Shown here in pieces: positions 49,042 to 62,639 of a stretch of DNA of 64,000 bases; position 1 is the stretch's first letter; the number at the start of each line of letters is the position of its first letter. The DNA lies in NCBI RefSeq assembly GCF_001577835.2, contig NC_029518.1, forward strand, positions 50,191,640 to 50,255,639. Reading direction: 5' to 3'. The position numbers and the translations under genes were made by a program. The notes beneath the pieces were generated by a model. The model did not search any database. It was not told the DNA's origin and saw only the letters and a list, made by a program, of their open reading frames with translations. The DNA is from Coturnix japonica (Eukaryota; Chordata; Aves; Galliformes; Phasianidae).

Positions 49042-52000
49042 AATACACTTGAAATAAAGAAAGCTAAACCTACCCACTCCTCAGCATAACTTATACAGAA
49101 AACACAATAAAATATGTGCCTATGTGTATTTTTTTATGTAAATAAGATAAATATACACAAACTCACCATTAGAGCATGTAAACATACAAAAAGAGAATAA
49201 CACCTATTTTTATGTGACGATTTTTTTTTTAAGCATAAAGTATGTACACATGTGTACTGTGAGGACACACACACAACAGTATCATTGTGTTATTATAGTG
49301 CCCTTCATCAGTAGAAATCTGTGCCAGTTTCAACTTGTCTGCTTTGTAGCTGTCTGAAATTGATGTCTGACCTTCTGGGTTTGCAACCTACATGTACACA
49401 AATTTATATCCAGAACTGCACATTTTAAGAAAGCTATCTGGTGATTGCTTTTAAGAAAACCAGAGAGGTCTTGTATTAATTTATTGTGCATCTCACTAAG
49501 AGAAATTATCAGATGTGTATTTTTAGTCTTTGTGTGTTAATTTTAGGTTAGTTTGTTGAGAGCTCCTGTGCAATGCTTACATCTTTACAATGTAAAAATA
49601 CATATACCAGGGCTTTATAGAAAAGGGCATTACAAGTGTATATGTAAACTCAAAAAAAACCTCATATCAGTCTTTAATTATAAAGAAAGATACATCACAG
49701 TATTCAGGAGGGGTGAAGTGCTTCTGTACAAACTCAAACTAAATAAAAAATTCTTCCAGGTTTTCAAGAAATTACACTATTTTCTCCCTGTCTTCATTTA
49801 TATGCACTGTGTCATTCCCTAACTTCAGCCAGAAACACAGGTACCACACAGTGCTAAGGGAAAAGCTCTTCCTCTGCTACTGTACTTCTGCTCTGATGAG
49901 AAACAGGAAATACCAGCGCTCTCTCAGAGTGCCTGTTTTCTAAAGACATCCAGCTCAAATTGGGATGATTACACAAACCCATCTAAGCCTGAAAATCTTT
50001 TGAAATTGGCCCATTTCTAAGCAGGACATAATAATCATAGCAGAATGCCGTAGCTTCATCTCCTTAAGACACTCATAAATATGAGGTGAAGCAGCACTGT
50101 TTGTCTGACATCTCTACAACAAGAATTAACTCTTGATAAATATTGAATTGGAAACCTTGCCAACTCTGTGCACAGATCTCTACATTTAAAGCCTCCTTTA
50201 ACAAACAGAGAAAAGTAAACATTTTCAGACAGGGGTTTCTGTCCCTGTGATAGCTTATAAGGGCTGTACTTTTACAGGTTGCACAGCCAACTTTCTGACA
50301 AGCAGAATCCTTTAGGATTTAACAGTGAGTATACAGAATCTCAACCACACAAATCCTTGATAAAAGGATCCTAAGAGTCAAAACGAAAAAGTCAGTACAT
50401 AAGCAGAATGGCTGTACTGTTACCCAAAGTAATGCTGACATCAGCCAAGAGCAGATGCTTCAAGAAAGAATACAAAAATCAGGACACATGGCATGTGTCT
50501 AGAAAAGATTTTAGCCATCTGGTTGAGTGCCTTTCTTAGACAAAAGCATATTTGGGCCATCATGTTTACTGGCAATGTGAAATACTTTTTTTGTTGTTTT
50601 AATTTTGAAAACAATCATATTTTTGGCCTCAAGATCTCAGAGCAACGAATCACAACAATTTAACTATGCACTCTGTAGAGAAGTACATTCTTTGTTTTGC
50701 TTTTAAGCTGCTTTTAGAGTTCCTGTGCTACAAAGAGCATGATTATTCCTTACTCATTTTCTCCATGATTTTATTATACTTTTGCTTTTCAATCCACCAT
50801 TGGTCTTTTTTCAAACCAAACAATTTTCTCCTAATCTATTAACTCCCTGTGTGCTACACCCCTGACCAGGTTTTTGTACTTCTTTGTATACTAGTGTTTA
50901 CTTACTGGAACTAGACAACCAGAACTTCACTTAATGTTCAAGATGTGGACATATCCTGGATTATTTAGTAGTGCAGTGACACTGTTTATTTTTCTCTCTT
51001 CCTTTCCTCATTCTTTTCATTTTTTGGCTGATAACATGTTAGCTGATGTTTTCAGAGGTCTACTCAGAGAGTCGAAGCTATTTTCCTTAAATGTCACAGC
51101 TTGTTCAAAGTCCATTGCCTCGCAGACATAATTATGGGGACTTCCCACCCCAATCCCTGTACATTATAAGTATTAAGACAAAAGCAGTATCTTATCCTTT
51201 ATCCAGCTAATACGAACCAGAAAATCCATTTGTAGCTATCCCTAGTTTTTGCCATGCTGAACAATTTCTGATTATTAGAAAATTTCTTCTTATCCTTCTC
51301 CCATCACTTCTTTTCCACCTCCCTGTGAACAGCTGAACAATACATCTTGCAGCACATACCCTCATGAGACACCAATGGAAAACCTCCCACTACTTTGACA
51401 ACTTAGCCATCTTTTAACCAATAATTTATCCTTTACAGTATGGCTTTTATTTTGTCTTACAGAAATTTGGCTACTTCAGGAACGACTGTGAAGGGCTTCG
51501 TGGAAAGTATTTGGAAATCCCAGTATGCTTTATTCACTAGATCACCCTTATCCACATGCTATTGACCTTAAAAACTGTAATACTTGAGATTGGCTTTCCT
51601 TTACAAAGTCCACATTAACATTTCACACATGCATTTATGCATTTGGTTACCAGTTCTATTTATTGTTGTTGTTTCTAAAGATTTGGCTGGTAATAGAGTA
51701 AGATTTATTGTCCATAGACTGCCAGAGCACCCAAGGACTTCTAAAGCTCAAGATCATATTTAGCAACCTAATTTCCTGTTAGAGTGAAAAAAGGCATGTT
51801 ACACACATTTCTTAGTTCACTATTTTTATATCTGCGTTCTTTTAAAACTCCACGGTGAGTCTGGCAATCTGATTCTTCAGATTCATTACTCTAGAAAAAC
51901 ATTTTAAATTCTTTGAAAGTACAGTGAGAGACAGGCATAACAAAGTGGAGCATATACAGCAGGTTCCCTGTGTAACACTATAGATACCTGTAGTATTCTC

Positions 52001-55000
52001 CTTGATTGCAGCCATGCTAGAGCTGGGACTCCTTAGGGACAGATCAGTAAAACCCAGTACTAAGGCCGTAACATATAAACGCAGTATCTCTCAGAAAAGC
52101 AGCAAGGCTAAGTTCCTAAGAGTACTGCATATCTTTAAGAAACAGACAAACCTGAGCTTGAATCCCTGCCTAAAGAAGCCAGGACAGACTGTGTTCAACT
52201 ACAGGGGAGGGGCAAGGGCAAGTGTCTGCTAAAGGCTCTGTCCTGCCTACATCTCTCCACAAGCAAAAAAAAAGTATCAAGCTTCAGTTGTGGAAGATCC
52301 TGGATGATCTGCTACGGATTCATAGCTGAAGATTATAACGAAATACAAAATGATATCTGTTCCTGAATTACGAAATCTCACTCAGTTTGCGGTTTTTGGG
52401 TGGTGGTGCATATTCCAATCACATACTGGATCCACTCAACATATTAAGTATCAATATGTGATTATGTGTGATTATTTTAAATCTATCTAAAATGCATTAT
52501 CTTAAAAGGTCATTAGCATTTCCCGGGGTTTGTATCATGAGGGAAGATATGCAAATCTGTAACTATTTCACCATTTTATTTCTAAATTTGTTTTAAATCT
52601 AATGGGTTTTCCCCCTAATTTTCAATCACTAAGTATATATTTTGTATAATTTTTACTTTTCTCAACTCCAATATTTTTTAGTTCTGGAAACAAGATATGT
52701 CAATAACTAGAAAGGTTGTTCTAGAGTAAATAATGTTTCCCAGAAATATGAATGAATTCAAACTATAAGAAAGCCTCTAAATCTGAAGGTTTTACGGTTC
52801 ATTGTTTCAGAGATATATATATATTTTTAACCAGATTTAGACAAATATGGGATCTGGATGACTTTCAGATGAGATTTCTGAAATATTCAACTGTTTACTT
52901 TTAGTACATGTCCTCTACACCCTCTCACTGTTCCACTTATTTCATTTCTCACTTATTCATGCCTGACATTTCTTTCACTCCACAAGCATGCACTGAGATT
53001 TTCATAACATGCTTTTCTCTGTTTCATTGTAAAAGAACTAGATAAAAATACAACAAGAAAAGCCTTTTTACAACACCTTTACAGATTCATTTTAACAGCA
53101 TCATTTGTCATCATAATACTGTCCCTGGTGTATGACCACAGAGTGCATTGCAACCTGCAACAAATCCCATCAGACAGGCCTGATAAGGCCCTTCCAGCTA
53201 GAGACTATTCAGACTGTATTTAGACATAACCACACCAGGCCTGCAAACTGTCATATTTTCCCTGTCCCCTGCAGGCTTTCCCTGCCTACTCTAGACTTAT
53301 TTCCTGTACATAGCTTTTTTCATATGGCCCCCAAGTGGCTTTTCCTGAGCCTTTCAGACAAGGGCTACCTACATCCATTCTTCTTTCACCCTCTGGGAGC
53401 TTTGGGATTACCCTTCATCCTCAAAAAACATTCAAGGTTGCAGCATTATTTACATAGATCTCCACGTTTCTGTTGATTATTAAATAAGTTTTGGATACTC
53501 TTTCAGATGAGTTCACAGAACTCTCAGGAAATAAAACCAGTACAAACCCATCCCACTTTCTGCCAAGGGCTTTTCCTCCACATCACAGGATCCATCTTCC
53601 ATATAGCATGCCTTCCCTTTACTTGGTTTGCTCCACACAGAAACTAGTCACCACTGCAACAGACGTGCTCTGTTTTTCTGCTTTTCCAAGACTTCCTGCC
53701 TGAGAACCTCACTGGATTAGTCAGCACCAGTTGTTGCTTTTGCAGTGATGGCTTTAAGCATGATATGCTCTGCAGCCTGTCCACTTGCTTACCCAGCTGC
53801 TTGCAGGCAGTCTCTTTGTTCTATCAGGTAACGTAGGAAAGCTTCTAGTCACTCCTATACCTGCAATGAATTTAGGATTGAATCAGTAGCCCTGCTCTCT
53901 TTAATGATCAAACATACTGTCAAAAGACAAGATCGATGAAACCTTTTAGCTAACCCTCCACCCATCTCTGCTTGCCAGAAGGGGGATTTAAAGCTCACCA
54001 TTAAGAATGTCATTTCTTTGTCTTTCTGTCCAGGGGATTTCCGCATTCAAACCACCAACTTCAGCAGAGCTTCTGGAGAAAATAGCTTTCATGAAGGATG
54101 TGGCTATCTCATTGTTATAAGTCAGTCCCACTCAAGCTTTTTTTGCTGCAGACAAAACTGAGCATAGAGGAGGCGGAAATACTGCCCTAGGCTCCATACC
54201 CCACCGTGTTACTACTTTGTTATTAATAACACAATGCAATGAGCAGCGGAGGAAGTATGCACTCAGTGAAATGAAGTAGGGTTTTGAACTTAAATACATA
54301 ATTTCTAAAACTGAACTTTAATCCCTGGAGCCTTTTCCCAAAACTGAATGGAGCTAAGCACAGCGGCCCCATTTTGACTGGTTTGTTTGTTTTAAAGTTG
54401 ATAACAGAACAATAAAAGTTGGATGACAAAGAAAAACTTAGGCTTCACTCTGCTGAACAGAGTGTATAGGCAGTATATATGCCTCTGAAAATATCTATTT
54501 ATCACTATCTATATACCTATATTGCATTGAGAGCAGGGTATGATAATGCTAGGAGACTGTAGTCTTTTAGACTATCATTTTGCAGGCAGTATTGTTTGCA
54601 ATGTCTTTATTGGATAAAAGATAAACAGAGAAAAAGAAATGAACTAAAATATCCTTATCTTTTATTATAATCAACCTACTTTCTGACAGAAAGCTAAACT
54701 TTATGGAAAGTGCATTAAAAGCATTTTTGCTAAAGGTCATAATTGCAACAACCACTAGCATTTCCTAACTAACCCTGGGGACTCTTCAGTAAATTATAAT
54801 ATCTAGTAGATGACATATCTCTATTTATTGATACAAAGAAGTGCCCTTCATAATATGTGCACTGTCTCATACACTTCCAGATATGCATGCCTCATATGAA
54901 AGTCATTTCCTGTATTATTTGAACTATTAAAATATTAACTGCCAGGTAGCCAGACTGGCAACTTGTTTTTGTATTTTCCAGCAAGCCTAGATACTGAGGA

Positions 55001-55596
55001 ACAGGGTTTTTACAGTTATATATATATTTGTTATACCTTTAATAGAAAGGGATTAGTAGCATAATGAGGAGGAGAATTAGTTTGGTCGTACATGCATTTC
55101 CCTAGAAGGAGACAAATATTATGTTCCACTGCAAATACATATGTAACAGCTGCCATCTCTACAAATTATTTTTGTTAAGGTATGTTAGTTACTTGATCTA
55201 AGTACCTTCCTTAGTCTTTGTATATACAGTTCTCCCAGATGGTTAACAAAGATGAATCAAATAAACTGAGGTGATTTAAAGTGGAGTGTCAGATAGAAAT
55301 ACAACAGGGATTCATTATCTGTTTGATGCTGCCATCATTTTAAATACTGCCAGCGCTGGGATTAGATTGTATCTGTTGTTTTGCTTGTCTTTAAAAACAA
55401 ACCAAAACCTGGAGGTAAGAAATACATTAAAAGTACAGTGCATTCAGAAATAACCGTGTTGACAAAAAAAAAAATAAATCAGAGCTCTCCAGAGAAGAAT
55501 TAAAAATAAATTGGTAGTATCAAATACTATCAAATGTAAGTACAAGGCATAAGCTTGTTGAAAAACATGTTACAGTCAGATGTAATAATGTTGACT

Positions 55597-55633
55597 ATTA
55601 TATATATATAATATATATATTATATGTATGTAT

Positions 55634-55665
<32 letters not shown>

Positions 55666-55668
55666 GTA
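55597..55668. repeat. (AT)n microsatellite
   Basis: Alternating AT/TA of about 70 bases with a few interruptions (TATGTATGTATT). The 111-codon frame running through it begins in the microsatellite and is judged non-coding. Confidence 0.95.
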
Positions 55669-55669
55669 A

Positions 55670-58600
55670 AGATATATAACTATCCTGAGATAGATGGCAG
55701 TCATAACCAAGCCTTTACTACAATCCTTTTCACCTGGCTGTATCCATCATGTAAGTTGTTTGCATATGATAGAACTGCACCAGTTTGCATTCTCATTGCA
55801 GATAGTTATGCTAATCAAACTGCACTTCATCTGGAATATCTTAATTGGTGGGAATGGAAAAAAAAAATCAAAACAATGAAACACTACAATGTATCATGTG
55901 GAACAAAAGAATTTCGATCCTCCAAGCTGCTTTCAAATATGAGAACACTATCAATATAACATGTAGCTGCAGTGACTACATTAGCAAACATGCCCAGTAT
56001 AAATCTGGATAAGAAGATGTTTGTTCTTCGAAAGAGTGTGAAGTAAATAGCAACAATTAAATACTGCATACGCCCTGAAAAGAAAGCTATAGTGTTCACA
56101 GAGACAGAAACAAAGATAAAGATTTCTACATGTAAAGTGAGTGATCTTATTCATTTAATTGTTCATAAAAGATGAACTAAAAAGTTACAGTACTTCAATA
56201 ATGTATTATGGTGACTTCTTTCAAGTATTGTCTTGGATTATTAAATGGCAGATAAAGAGGAAAGGGGGTCATCAGGACACTTGTAATAATCATACACATC
56301 AGGCCTAGAACTCACAGTCAGTGTCCACAGTACATGAAACAGTGTCACGCTCGCTCTCATAAAATTGGACATTCCAGAGCCAAATTTAAGCTAATTGTGA
56401 AGTCGGAGGCAATAACTTGAAATGCAAAAGCATTTCAGTTACTGAGAAACATTTCCCCTCATCTGAAAACCAGAGGAGGGGAGGAGAGAGTGAGAGAGAA
56501 AGAAAAATAACAAAAAAAAGCAGCATCTCCGGAGGTTCACTGCTAGCTTAGTTTCTGGTTTGTGTCAACTTGTTTATATCAGCTGCTGATTTGCGTCACT
56601 GGCTTGGCTTTGTGGTTGTATCTGGGGCGTGATGGACACCCTGGTGCATTAAGAAATTCACCACAACAGTACAGCATGTTAAGATCAAATAGCACAGCCT
56701 AATGTTGTTTTCTTAAGTATACACATCGCACACAACCCTACGAAGAAAAATTACTGGAGGCAGCTAAGAAAGGCAAACTATTGGTTTTATGCAAGACAGC
56801 TTTAAATTCAGATAAAGAGAAAAATGTTGATGTAGTACCAAAAGAGTGTACGCCAAATATTATGAAGGGTTTCAAAAAAAATGTTTTTTTGTTTTTTTGG
56901 TTTTTTTTGAAAGGGCTTGAATTTCTAGGAATCAAGACATGTTGCATCCTTTCACCTCCTCTGAATTTTTAGTGCACGTATCTTGAACCACTTCATACTC
57001 CCTGTGGTGTGCAGGGAAATTTTAGTTATGTCTTTAATCAGCTCTTTGGAAATGGAAAAAAAACAAAACAAAAAAAATCTTGAATATTTAAGCTTGAGCA
57101 CTGTGTTTGCACAAGATACCTTTGATACTCTGCTTAAGGCACATACACTGGACATTATAATTATAGTATCTAGAGTACACATACAGCTGAAATCAACCCT
57201 ACATTTTAAACTCTGTGCTCATGATCTGACTGCACAAGCTCCGACAGACAGAACTGCTTGAGCACTTCAGAAATAAGCAAAAGGTGGTACGTACTCTCGC
57301 CTGCTGTACCAGATTCCGTAGAGTAGAAAAGGCAGAGCAGAAACTACTGCAAATCTGAGAGCTGGCTTCAGTAAGTCTAATAGTAATCGTCCTTAGCTCA
57401 TATTTTGTTTCATATTTTCTATCCAAACTTCCACCATCAAGTTTTGTGAAAACTCATAGCAGGCCTAACAAATAAACAGACAAAATAAATGCACAAAATC
57501 TTAACAGTGCTATATGGAAAATAAATTACTTTCAGAACCATATTTTCTATGAACACATTTCTTTTAATAACACCTGAGAACAATTCCAATAGCATCAGAA
57601 CACTTAGGATTTTTCTAAAACAAAACCATGGATTCATTTTTTGAAAATAAAACAAATTTGGTCAAATTTATAAAGATATTAAAAAGTCATTCAAGGCAAA
57701 TGTTACAGTTGAAATGTTGTGATCAACCTGCTTTACTTCTCCATTTCTTTCTGAGAATTTAAAAATATTTGGCTGTTTCCCAATTTGAAATGAAGTCAGA
57801 TTTTGAAATCTCAAATTCTTGAGTAAAGTAGAATGATTCTCTTCCAGGTTGTTCTGATAACACACTGTATTTCAGAAATGGGAGCTGAATGAAGTTATTG
57901 ACCTCCGTAGCTGTCCAAACACATGATCCCCATTTTCATCCTAGGAGTTGTCCTCCTTGTCCCCTTTCCCACATGCTAACATTACCACAAAGCATTACAG
58001 GGCAACCCGGTTGAAAGTTATGAGATAACCTCCAGTCATCACTCTCAGCTGACACTGGGAATTTGGAGAGCTGGCAGGATGCCTCAACTCTGGAACTGGG
58101 AGCTTCTGAAAATATTGTGTTAACACAGCTGCTAGAGGTACACTGAGGATTTGGTGAGCAGGGCAGAGCCAGAAAACTGGGCTGGAGTAGCTCTGTGGCT
58201 TCAGGACTGTGGCATGGGCCCCAGGCTTAAGGAATCCTCACTCTGTTAGCTTGAGTATTGGAAGATAAATACCTGGCTATGAAAGAAGGATTAAGAGACA
58301 CCTCTTCTATACGTCCAGCATAAAGAGCATGGGAAGAGTAAAAACAAGCAGTAGCATCCAGCAGCATTTTCATTGGATCTATGTGCAAAAGAGAACCCTC
58401 ATTTCCTCCAAATGGGAACTACATCTTTAGGTAGCTTCTCTGTTCTCCATTATTACACTGAGCCAGCAGGTTTGCTTCTCCCACTCTCAGACCTCTTTTT
58501 GCTCAGCCATCCTAAACAGTTTCCTTGGTTCCCAAATTTTGTCCTTTCAGACCTCCTTAAAAACAAAAGAAGGGCCCTGAAGTGTGCCTTTATGACAGCC

Positions 58601-61600
58601 AGAGAAACTTGGAAAAGAGAGTTTACAAAAATATTTACTATGTGAACTCCCTTCTGCCTGCCTTCATAGAAACCGATCTAAGTGACCAAGGGAGAAACTT
58701 GAAACCCAAGCTTCTAACTCAATCCACAATGAAACAGAAAATCAACATGCCTTGAACAGACAACTGGAAAATTATGTCAAAAGAACAAGTCTTCACTGCC
58801 TTTATAGCTTTGCAGTTCTTCCCTCCCACCCTCCCCCTCTCTTACCCTCCATTTGCTTAAGCATGTACTAATTGGATAAGAAACAGAAGACAATGACTCT
58901 TTGGAGCTTTGCTGACAGCATGAATTACTTCAGCTTACTGCAGCAGTTTGACTAACTGCCTATTATCAATTGTTAGTCACTTTGATATAAGTAAAGATGG
59001 AAAATGAAGAGTTAGTACTTTAGTCCAACAATCCTCTCTAGCTGAGATCATAAGAATGTGCAGTTTTGGCTGCAGTACTTAGATGCTCATTCCTCAGCCA
59101 TTTCAGTATTAGGAGATTATTATTCTACCATATGAAGACAGTGTGTATTATTTATATCAGAGAAGTAACCCCTTTTGAAGTACACAACTGTAAATTGTAA
59201 ACATACATATGCATACATAACACTGTTCAACTGTTTTCACCTAGTTTTTCACACTCCTACATAAATGACATATAAGAATAACACCATGGGTGAGAGAAGT
59301 GCCATAGTTAGATAACGTGATATCTAACACATATTGAAGAGCAGCTGCCTCTCTTAAAAAGGCCTTGCTTAGTTATAGATTCATACACCAATAAACATAC
59401 AAATTTGTTTCTAAGGTCAGATTTTTTCCTCAACACTATCCATAAGGTGTGCAGACAACCCAGCTTTCTTTGCATCCAGTAGCACTGGTGTAAACAAAAT
59501 TATTATGCTCCACACCCACTGTCTTCTTCAGCTTCAGAACTAGAAAACTTCTAAAACTTCTGTCTGAGGGAGAGGGGCAGAAGGGTGGTTGTGAAAGCAC
59601 ATATAGACAAAATATCTTGATGAAGAACCCTAGATGGCAATCATTCTCCCTTGAATATTTATATGCATCATCATATGGTATGCCTACATGAAGGACGCCT
59701 AAAAATTTATCATTGACCTTAAGAATGATTCTGGACTTTGAAGCTGAACAACATGCCTTTCAAAGGCAGGGGGGGTCAGAAAGGATTTATGTAAAGTGAA
59801 TAATGCTCAGAAGGTGGGTATGTGAACCTCAGGGATGGAGATATTTACCAGAGAGGTCACTGATATCACTTTGAGCCTAATTGAAAAGGCCTCAACGGTT
59901 GCAGGCATGCTAAGATACAATTAACTACTCGTCAATACATTTTTGTGTTGGTATATCTATGGTCTTTTTCTACTAACTCACAGAGCAGATATACCTTGTA
60001 AAAAACTTGGCTTAGCAACATAAAAAATTGACAGCTTTCCTATTAGCTAAGTTACAGAGGCAAACATTGGTCACGACAGTCTGTGGCTTAGGAAATTACT
60101 GTGGTTAATCTTCTGACTCACGGAATTGAAGAAAACCTCGGTAAGAAACTTGGAATGGATCTGAACTGTGTCTTTGTCTGAAAAATATATCAATAGAGGT
60201 TTGCATGGAGGACAGCTTCATACTGAGGCCCTTGGCAGTTGTCATTATCAATATTTGAAAGTAAGAACAAGAAGATACTCTTGCATGGTCTCTCTCCTAA
60301 CTGTGAAGCTTCATAGGCCTGTCCAGCAAAACTCAAGTATTGGAGCCAAGAGTTGCTTCCAAGCAACCACTTCTAACACTTCAATGAAGTGTTCAATAAA
60401 GCTTGAAGTGTTGAAGGGGACAGACTTTGCCAAGAGCAGATAATATCTTGGTGAAATTTATACAGCTGCATCTCAATAAACTATGTCAGATGGCAAATTA
60501 TAACTACACCAACGCCAACATGAAGTATCAAGAATATCAGAATGACACCATTGAGTACACTGCCAAGGCTGACTTCTCTGGTAATTTTTCTATCATGTAA
60601 ATCATGCTCAAGCAAGAGTACTTCTGTCTCAGGAAGTTTAATTTCTGTGGAGCTTTTCCCTGTTGTGACAAATGGATGCCCACAGATAGTTGCAGCAATG
60701 CAGGAGAAAGTCACTGCTTGACACTAGCGAAAGCCACTCCAGCAATACCTGAGAGCCCACTTCAATGGATACAGGCACATAGGTTGCATATAAGAAAGAT
60801 ATTACTAATCAGATGACTTCAAGAAAACTTACAGGATTTCCACCTGAAAAAATTAATGATGAAAATATAAATGGTCAGATTTAGATGGTTGAGGGGAATA
60901 GGAAATACAGAGTATTTCACTTTGAAGTGTGGAAGGTGGGGAACAGTTTGCAGGCATGCATTATCAAACAGTAAGTTCTCCTGGAGCAAACATTTAACCA
61001 GATACATAGGGAGACCGTCAGCATAGATGAGCAAGGGAGAATATGAAGAAAAATATGCTTTTATTAAACACTTTGCCAGAGACCTGGTTTTCTTTAAAAA
61101 TATTTGTCCAAAGACTCATATTTTTAAGCTATTGTAAATTAGGAAGAACATAGTTATATGAGAATTATGTAAACAGGTTAGTATGACACTCCTCATATGA
61201 ACGGATAACTCATCTTAAGACAAAGACAAAAGCCATAATGCAATTATTGCTCAACTTACATGTTTAACTAGTGCCAGTATCAGAGAATGAAAACATGGTT
61301 TAATATATTACAGTATCCCACTACTGGCTTGGTGACCACTTCAGATCAAAGATTCAGTCTAGTTTTCCCTGCAGTTTAACGGAACACACATTTTGGATTA
61401 GGAATAGAATTGTTTTCCTTAGCCTGCCAAGTGACATTCAACAAACCACTTTTCTGTGCCACAATTCTCTGCAAATTAAATACAGCATAACACTTGTGAC
61501 TCTTAGCAAAGTACCTCCAAAAGAAACTAAGTCCTAGAAATTATTCAAGAATCATTGCCTGGTTATAGTCATGTGAATGCACTGTCTAGTATGTTAATAT

Positions 61601-62085
61601 TATTAATCTGATTATTTTTGTATAAACACATACATTATTCATTAAATTAAGAAATTAGATGAAGACATTTTTATAATATACCACCTGTCTTTCAGGTAAC
61701 TTTTTAAAACTCTGACATGATATACAGTAGGGGAGATATCCCACCATTATCTTTTCAAGTATTCTGTATTTCTTGATTCAGTCTTCATTAAACCAGTTTT
61801 CCTCATGTAGGAGGAAAAGTTCCAACAGAAAAATACTAATGCAGTTTTAACAGGCAATTTAAGATGCCAGCCTTTTCACCCACATCTTCTAGAAGACTCG
61901 GTGTTGCTAAATTGGAGCAGGCATGCACTTTTTAACTACAGCAGTATAATCCATCAGATCTGAACAAATTCACCTTTCCTATTGTTAAAGCCAAAACTTC
62001 ATATCTTTTTGCCTTGTTCTGTGAAACTGGAAATAAGAAGCTCAGGGAAAACAGGCAGTACAGCAGTGGCACAACATATGAATAT
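55670..62085. other. Unique AT-rich DNA, no gene recognised
   Basis: Includes a candidate conserved block (56240-56660), a slightly GC-richer patch at 57900-58240, and a stretch at 60170-60800 with overlapping open frames on both strands (91 codons plus, 77 codons minus). The minus frame there ends in a hydrophobic run (VILIFLILHVGVGVVIICHL) but has no recognisable family. Confidence 0.5.
56240..56660. promoter_or_regulatory. Candidate conserved non-coding element
   Basis: This dense, repeat-poor sequence keeps CpGs (CACGCTCGCTC, GAAGTCGGAGG, TCTCCGGAGG, TTTGCGTCACTGG, GGGGCGTGATGG). It has clustered motif-like words: TAAGCTAATTGTGA, ATGCAAAAGCATTTCAG, TGCGTCA (CRE/AP-1-like) and CAGCTGCTG. 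The GA-rich run at 56487-56511 splits it. No frame of useful length is open. I infer a possible enhancer, and conservation has not been tested. Confidence 0.3.
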
Positions 62086-62091
62086 TCTGGT

Positions 62092-62583
62092 TGTCACGGG
62101 TTACTTAGATTTACCTATGCCCGTGACAGGGGAAGCCACCCCACGCCCCCCCCCCGGGGCCTGGAAAGGAGGGGGAAAAGGGGTGTGGGATAAAACAGCG
62201 ACAATCTAAGGAGGAAAAACTTATTTTACTAAATATGATATCGAAATACAAGATAACACAATATAATATAATTAAGGCTAACAAAATCGAACGAAACAGA
62301 GAGAGAGAGTCCCCGAAAACTGAGAGGCCTACTGTGAACTCTAGGCGACACGGCTGGAACGCTTCCCACTCTCCGAGAAGTTCAAGAGAAGAAGGAGGGC
62401 ACTCCAGCCTGGGAACGAGATTATATAGAGTCCTGGTCCCGTGACTTATTGTTACTCCTGTTGTTCTCTGGGATATGTAGTCTTCTTCTGTGGACTGCAC
62501 ATTCAACAGAAGTATCCATACTTGACATGATGTTATGATGTGGAATACTGATAGCAAAATTACAAAATTACAAAACCATGACA
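62092..62583 (-). mobile_element. Solo LTR of an endogenous retrovirus, well preserved
   Basis: A 492-bp element starts TGTCACGGG and ends CCATGACA on the plus strand, so its ends are TG..CA with an inverted TGTCA/TGACA. It is flanked by a perfect 5-bp target duplication CTGGT (62087-62091 and 62584-62588). Read on the minus strand it has U3, a TATA-type CTCTATATAATC, a likely R/U5 with CTCTCTCTCTGTTTCG, and a GC-rich CCCCGGGGGG stretch near the end. No internal retroviral genes or second LTR follow on either side, so it is a solo LTR, presumably left by LTR-LTR recombination. The 5-bp duplication would fit an ERV class II or III element, and the exact family is not established. The perfect duplication and preserved CpGs suggest it is the youngest insertion here. 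The 157-codon minus frame across it is incidental. Confidence 0.9.
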
Positions 62584-62639
62584 CTGGTGCTCATTATTAG
62601 TGGGTTTATTGGCTCATTATTTTTTTTTAAATGTATTGG

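Larger units (their letters stand above)
43505..55595. other. Long unique AT-rich stretch, no gene recognised
   Basis: Contains several simple repeats and short tandem duplications (listed), a candidate conserved block (46020-46180) and slightly GC-richer DNA at 53130-53860. A 114-codon plus frame (53132-53476) in that stretch has no domain, no splice-bounded structure and looks incidental. A minus frame near 48391-48666 lacks an ATG start and is not recognised. No mobile element was identified. Confidence 0.5.

Noticed and set aside
53132-53476. 114-codon plus frame in slightly GC-richer DNA.
   Set aside because: No domain, no splice structure and no promoter, and the composition (H, F, L, P rich) looks like read-through of pyrimidine-rich DNA.
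55624-55959. 111-codon plus frame.
   Set aside because: Starts inside an (AT)n microsatellite and continues through ordinary AT-rich DNA without a domain.
60168-60714. Overlapping plus (91 codons) and minus (77 codons) frames, the latter with a hydrophobic C-terminal run, and a LKQEYF word in the plus strand that recalls glycogen phosphorylase.
   Set aside because: The LKQEYF match is six residues with no matching neighbours, and the hydrophobic run has no family context. Both are likely chance.
62111-62584. 157-codon minus frame, the longest in the window.
   Set aside because: It lies entirely inside the solo LTR (62092-62583), which is regulatory non-coding sequence in such elements.
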